Of a DNA stretch of 64,000 bases, positions 60,765 through 64,000 are shown piece by piece. Made by a program: the position numbers and the translations under genes. The stretch is from Burkholderia sp. 8Y (GTDB lineage Bacteria > Pseudomonadota > Gammaproteobacteria > Burkholderiales > Burkholderiaceae). The notes beneath the pieces were generated by a model. The model ran no database searches. It saw only the letters and a program-made list of their open reading frames with translations, and was not told the DNA's origin. Location: positions 126,580-190,579 of the forward strand of contig NZ_LR733520.1 in NCBI RefSeq assembly GCF_902506145.1. Direction: 5' to 3'. Each line of letters begins with the position of its first letter. Within the stretch, counting starts at the first letter, position 1.

Positions 60765-61985
60765 TCACCGCCGCTGACCGAACATCATCTGCCGCGCGAG
60801 CGCCGTCTTCAGCGGCGGCACGAATTCGAGCGCGGTCAGCGCCAGACCGCGCGCGGCGGCGAGCGGTGCGAAGTCCACCGTGAAGATGCGCGCGAGCGTA
60901 TCCGTCGCGCCGATGGTCAAGCGCCGGTCGAGCGCGCGCCGCTCTGCGAACCGCGCGAGCGCAAGCGGGCGCGGTCCGTCGGCCGAGAGGGCGTCGCAGA
61001 GCGCCTGTGCATCGCGCAGCCCGAGATTCAGGCCCTGGCCCGCCACCGGATGCAGCGTCTGCGCGGCGTTGCCGATGGCGACCGTGCGCCGGTCGACCAG
61101 CGCGCTAACCGCGGTCAACCCGAGCGGGTACGCGGCCCGCCCGACGATGCGCGTGAAGCGCCCCATACGCGAGCCGAACGCGACGCCGAGTTCGGCGAGA
61201 AACGCGTCGTCGTCGAGCTGCATGCGTCGCGCGGCTTCTTCCGGCGAGCAGCACCAGACGAGCGAATAGTCCGCGTGACGCTGCCCGCCGCAGGGCAGAA
61301 GTGCGATCGGCCCTTGATTCGTGAAGCGTTCCCACGCGACGTTCGCTTGCGGGTCCGACGCGCTCACCGTGCCGACGATGGCCGTCTGCCCGTAATCACG
61401 CGCCCGACGCTGCGTGGACACCGCGGCATCGCGCGGACCGTGCTGATAGAGCCCGCCTTCCGCGTTGACGAGCACGCGCACGCGGATGGTGCGCTCGACG
61501 CCGGCCGATTGCAGCGGCAGCGTGACGCTCTCGTTGTCCTGTAGCGGCGGCAGGGCGGACGTATCGGTGAGCCAATCGACTTTTGTCGCGCGCACGGCCT
61601 TCGCGAGCGCGCCGACGAGCGAGCCATAGCGGACCACGTAACCCAGTTCCGGCACGTCGTGTTCGTCGTGTTCGATGAGCGTGCGCCCGAAATGCCCGCG
61701 CTGCGAGACGTGAATGCGGCGGATCGGCGTGACGTCGGCGGGAAAGCCGAGCGGCTGAAGCATGACGCGGCTGCCGTGCGAAAGCGCAAGCGAGCGCGGA
61801 TCGTTCGCGGCGGCTTCGGGCGTGCGCGCGTCGATCAGCGCGACGGACAACCGTGATGTCGCGCTGCGCCGCGCGAGCCACCCGGCGAGCGCGAGCCCGA
61901 CCGGCCCTGCGCCGACGATGGCGATGTCGTAGTCGAAATGCGGTTGCGTCGTCGGGTCGCTCATATCGTGGGCTGTCTGTGGCAT
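60765..61985 (-). CDS. UbiH/UbiF/VisC/COQ6 family FAD-dependent hydroxylase
   Basis: A 406-aa flavoprotein monooxygenase of ubiquinone ring hydroxylation. The FAD fold is DYDIAIVGAGPVGLALAGWLARR, and the second FAD motif is AIGNAAQTLHPVAGQGLNLGLRDAQALCDAL, with GNAAQ as found in UbiH. Which ring position it hydroxylates is not decided. The ATG at 61985 overlaps the pepP stop by one base; ATG 61964 is an alternative. It joins the ubi genes at 11-16 kb in quinone synthesis but is on a separate operon. Confidence 0.92.
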   Translation of the reverse strand: MPQTAHDMSDPTTQPHFDYDIAIVGAGPVGLALAGWLARRSATSRLSVALIDARTPEAAANDPRSLALSHGSRVMLQPLGFPADVTPIRRIHVSQRGHFGRTLIEHDEHDVPELGYVVRYGSLVGALAKAVRATKVDWLTDTSALPPLQDNESVTLPLQSAGVERTIRVRVLVNAEGGLYQHGPRDAAVSTQRRARDYGQTAIVGTVSASDPQANVAWERFTNQGPIALLPCGGQRHADYSLVWCCSPEEAARRMQLDDDAFLAELGVAFGSRMGRFTRIVGRAAYPLGLTAVSALVDRRTVAIGNAAQTLHPVAGQGLNLGLRDAQALCDALSADGPRPLALARFAERRALDRRLTIGATDTLARIFTVDFAPLAAARGLALTALEFVPPLKTALARQMMFGQRR

Positions 61986-63382
61986 CAATGGCTAAGGGAT
62001 TCGCGCATCAGCGCCTCGATTTCGTCGGCGGCGACGGGCACTTCGCGCGTGAGCAGCTCGCAGCCGCCGGGCGTGACGAGGGCGTCGTCTTCGATGCGGA
62101 TGCCCGTGTTCCAGTAACGCTCGGGCACGTCGTCGGCGGCGCGCACATAGAGGCCCGGCTCGACGGTCAGCACGTTGTCAGCGACAAGCGTACGCCAGGC
62201 CCGCGCGCCTTGCTCGTCGCGCGGACCGTCGGCGTCGCGGTATTCACCCGCGTCGTGCACGTCCATGCCGAGCCAGTGGCCGGTGCGGTGCATGTAGAAG
62301 CGCGCGTAGGCGCGCTCGGCGATGACGTTCTCGACGCTGCCGAACTTCGATTTGTCGAGGATGCCGGTGTCGAGCAGACCTTGCGACAGCACTTCGAGCG
62401 CCGCCTGATGCGGCGCGTCGAAGCTCACGCCTGCGCGCGTCGCGTTGATGGCGGCGGACTGCGCGGCGAGCACGATGTCATAGAGCTCGCGCTGCGCCGG
62501 CGAAAAGCGGCCGTTTGCCGGAAACGTGCGCGTGATGTCGGATGCGTAGCCGTCCAGCTCGCACGCGGCGTCGATCAGGATGAGGTCGCCGTCGCGCGTG
62601 GCTGCGTTGCCAGCCGGGTAATGCAGCACGCAGGCATTCGCCCCTGTCGCCACGATGGAACCGTACGCGGGCGCTTGCGCGCCGTGGCGCCGGAACGTGT
62701 AGAGCAGCTCGGCTTCGAGTTCGTATTCGCGCATGCCAAGGCGGCAAGCGCGCATCGCGCGGCGATGCGCCTCGGCGGAAATGGATGCCGCGCGGCGCAT
62801 GATCGCGATTTCGTGCGGGTCCTTCACGAGCCGCATTTCGTCGATGATCGGCAGCAGATGCTGCGCCCGCGCGGGCGCGCGCACGCCGCTGCGGCTTTGG
62901 GCGCGCACGGCGTCGAGCCAGCCGCGCACCTGCGCGTCGCGTTCGGCCGATGTTCCGAGGGGATAGAACAGCGCGGGCTGATCGGCAATCAGGCGCGGAA
63001 TGTGTTCGTCGAGCGCGCCGATGGCGAAGGCGGCATCCAGGCCGAACGCTTCGGCGGCGGCTTCCGGGCCGTAGCGAAAGCCTTCCCACGTTTCCCGCTC
63101 GGCGTTCTTCTCGCGACAAAAGAGGATCGACGCAGGCTCGCCGTCCCGCGCGCTCGCGTTCAGCACGAGCGTCGCTTCGGGTTCGCAAAAACCTGTCAAG
63201 TAATAGAAGTAGCTGTCGTGTCGAAACGGATAGTCCGTGTCGCGATTGCGCATGACTTCCGGCGCGGTCGATAAAACGGCGAGCCCGCCGCCCTGCGCGC
63301 GCAACTGCGCGAGCACGCGCTCGCGGCGGCTACGGTAGACATCGACGGCGATCGGGCTGGCGAGTTCGGTGATTGAGTTCAT
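61985..63382 (-). CDS. pepP: Xaa-Pro aminopeptidase PepP
   Basis: A 465-aa dimetal peptidase removing N-terminal residues before proline. The N-terminal creatinase-like domain is followed by the pita-bread fold with metal ligands in LILIDAACELDGYASDITRTFPANG, HRTGHWLGMDVHD and the Glu in MVLTVEPGLYV-like NVLTVEPGLYVRAADDVPERY, then GIRIEDDALVT. It precedes ubiH in the pepP-ubiH order known from gammaproteobacteria. Confidence 0.95.
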   Translation of the reverse strand: MNSITELASPIAVDVYRSRRERVLAQLRAQGGGLAVLSTAPEVMRNRDTDYPFRHDSYFYYLTGFCEPEATLVLNASARDGEPASILFCREKNAERETWEGFRYGPEAAAEAFGLDAAFAIGALDEHIPRLIADQPALFYPLGTSAERDAQVRGWLDAVRAQSRSGVRAPARAQHLLPIIDEMRLVKDPHEIAIMRRAASISAEAHRRAMRACRLGMREYELEAELLYTFRRHGAQAPAYGSIVATGANACVLHYPAGNAATRDGDLILIDAACELDGYASDITRTFPANGRFSPAQRELYDIVLAAQSAAINATRAGVSFDAPHQAALEVLSQGLLDTGILDKSKFGSVENVIAERAYARFYMHRTGHWLGMDVHDAGEYRDADGPRDEQGARAWRTLVADNVLTVEPGLYVRAADDVPERYWNTGIRIEDDALVTPGGCELLTREVPVAADEIEALMRESLSH

Positions 63383-63400
63383 GCGCCCGATTGTAGCGCC

Positions 63401-64000
63401 GGCCTACAAGCTGCGCGAATAGGCCATTCGGCCTAGTAGGCGGAGGTCGAATGGCGGGGCATACTCGCTCGAAAGCGGTGGAGCTTGTGCAGCGCGCCGG
63501 CCTGCAAGCTGCGCGGATAGGCCGTTCGGCTTAGTAGGCGGACGTCGAATGGCGGCCATACTCGCCCGAAAGCGGTACAGCGTGTGCAGCGCGCCGGCCT
63601 GCAAGCTGCGCCAGAAGGCCATTCGGCTTAGTACGCAGACATCGAATGGCGAGGCGTATTCGCCCGAAAGCGGTGGAGTTGTACAGCGCGCCGGCCTGCA
63701 AGGTGCGCGAATAGGCCATTCGGCCTAGAAGGCGGACATCGAATGGCGGGGCATATTCGCCCGAAAGCAGTAGAGCGTGTGCAGGGCACCGGCCTGCAAG
63801 CTGCGCGAACAGGCCATTCGGCCTAGTACGCAGAAATCGAATGGCGAGGCATACTCGCCCGAAAGCGGTAGAGCGTGTGCAACGCGCCGGCCTGCAAGCT
63901 GCGCGAATAGGCCATTCGGCCTAACAGTCGGACATCGAAGCACGCGGCATACTCGCCGAAAAGCGGGAAGCGCGGCCCGAAGCGTCTACTCCTCCGCCCG
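63401..64000. repeat. tandem array of 97/98-bp repeats, six units, near the window end
   Basis: Units start at 63401, 63499, 63596, 63693, 63791 and 63889, giving lengths 98, 97, 97, 98, 98 and a degenerating last unit. Each opens GGCCTRCAAG(C/G)TGCGC, then carries the short palindrome AGGCCATTCGGCCT (intact in units 1, 4, 5 and 6), followed by TCGAATGGCG, a TACTCGCCCGAAAGCGGT-like stretch and GTGCAGCGCGCC. Because the period is not a multiple of three, the minus-strand frames shift between units, so it is not a protein repeat. There is no spacer variation as in CRISPR. The last unit decays after about 63940; any continuation outside the window cannot be seen. Confidence 0.9.

Noticed and set aside
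63404..63943. Three short minus-strand frames giving similar peptides (NGLxAQLAGRR)
   Set aside because: They come from the 97/98-bp repeats; the period is not a multiple of three, so no continuous repeat protein can be made.
63401..64000. CRISPR array
   Set aside because: Units are nearly identical over their full 97-98 bp with no unique spacers and no cas genes nearby.

Overview
The window is GC-rich, densely packed chromosomal DNA. Its housekeeping genes and gene order (DUF502-aspS-nudB-clsB, rplM-rpsI-erpA, dusB-fis-purH-ruvCAB, ubiE-ubiJ-ubiB) indicate a betaproteobacterium of Burkholderia sensu lato, most likely Paraburkholderia or Caballeronia. The genus is inferred from protein style and order, not from a database search.

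Left edge (1-2.4 kb): a lower-GC accessory pair. A putative secreted effector with an HExxH zincin motif is followed by an overlapping gene for a probable periplasmic partner with an immunity-like C-terminal motif; type VI secretion cargo is the best guess. Then 2.5-5.8 kb (minus): queF, a cytosolic 5'-nucleotidase and ilvA. 6.3-11.3 kb (plus): a 1364-aa FAD/Fe-S oxidoreductase, a HIT protein and a DUF971 protein. 11.4-15.6 kb: ubiquinone genes ubiE, ubiJ and ubiB with a Tim44-like gene among them. 15.6-21.3 kb: a TPMT-like methyltransferase, FmdB-like zinc ribbon, DUF502 membrane protein, aspS, nudB and clsB.

21.4-28.7 kb is a fatty-acid beta-oxidation operon (TetR regulator, acyl-CoA dehydrogenase, fused 3-hydroxyacyl-CoA dehydrogenase/enoyl-CoA hydratase, thiolase, second hydratase) with three palindromes ahead of the regulator. 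28.8-39.4 kb mixes an LprI-like protein, fdhD, a nitrate-reductase-associated protein, a PAS-GGDEF-EAL c-di-GMP protein, a hotdog thioesterase, an Atm1-type ABC exporter, a frameshifted small membrane protein, narK and a divergent LysR gene. 39.5-44.2 kb is a glutamate block: glutamate dehydrogenase and the gltIJKL uptake operon.

44.3-54.0 kb holds a class II amidotransferase, pyrC, a DUF3025 gene, rnpB (RNase P RNA), an OsmC protein, a candidate small RNA with an anti-Shine-Dalgarno loop, rplM-rpsI, erpA, anmK, tyrS, dtd and a histidine phosphatase. At 54.0-55.2 kb an MpaB/DUF2236 gene is interrupted by a 254-bp internally deleted IS66-type element with inverted ends and an 8-bp target duplication. 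The minus strand from 55.2 to 63.4 kb carries ruvB, ruvA, ruvC, purH, fis, dusB, a UbiH-family hydroxylase and pepP. The right edge (63.4-64.0 kb) is a noncoding tandem array of 97/98-bp repeats that reaches or nearly reaches the window end.

I saw no tRNA, CRISPR array, integrase or prophage. The least ordinary items are the mini-IS66 insertion, the CCUCCU-loop RNA, the tandem array and the effector/immunity-like pair.
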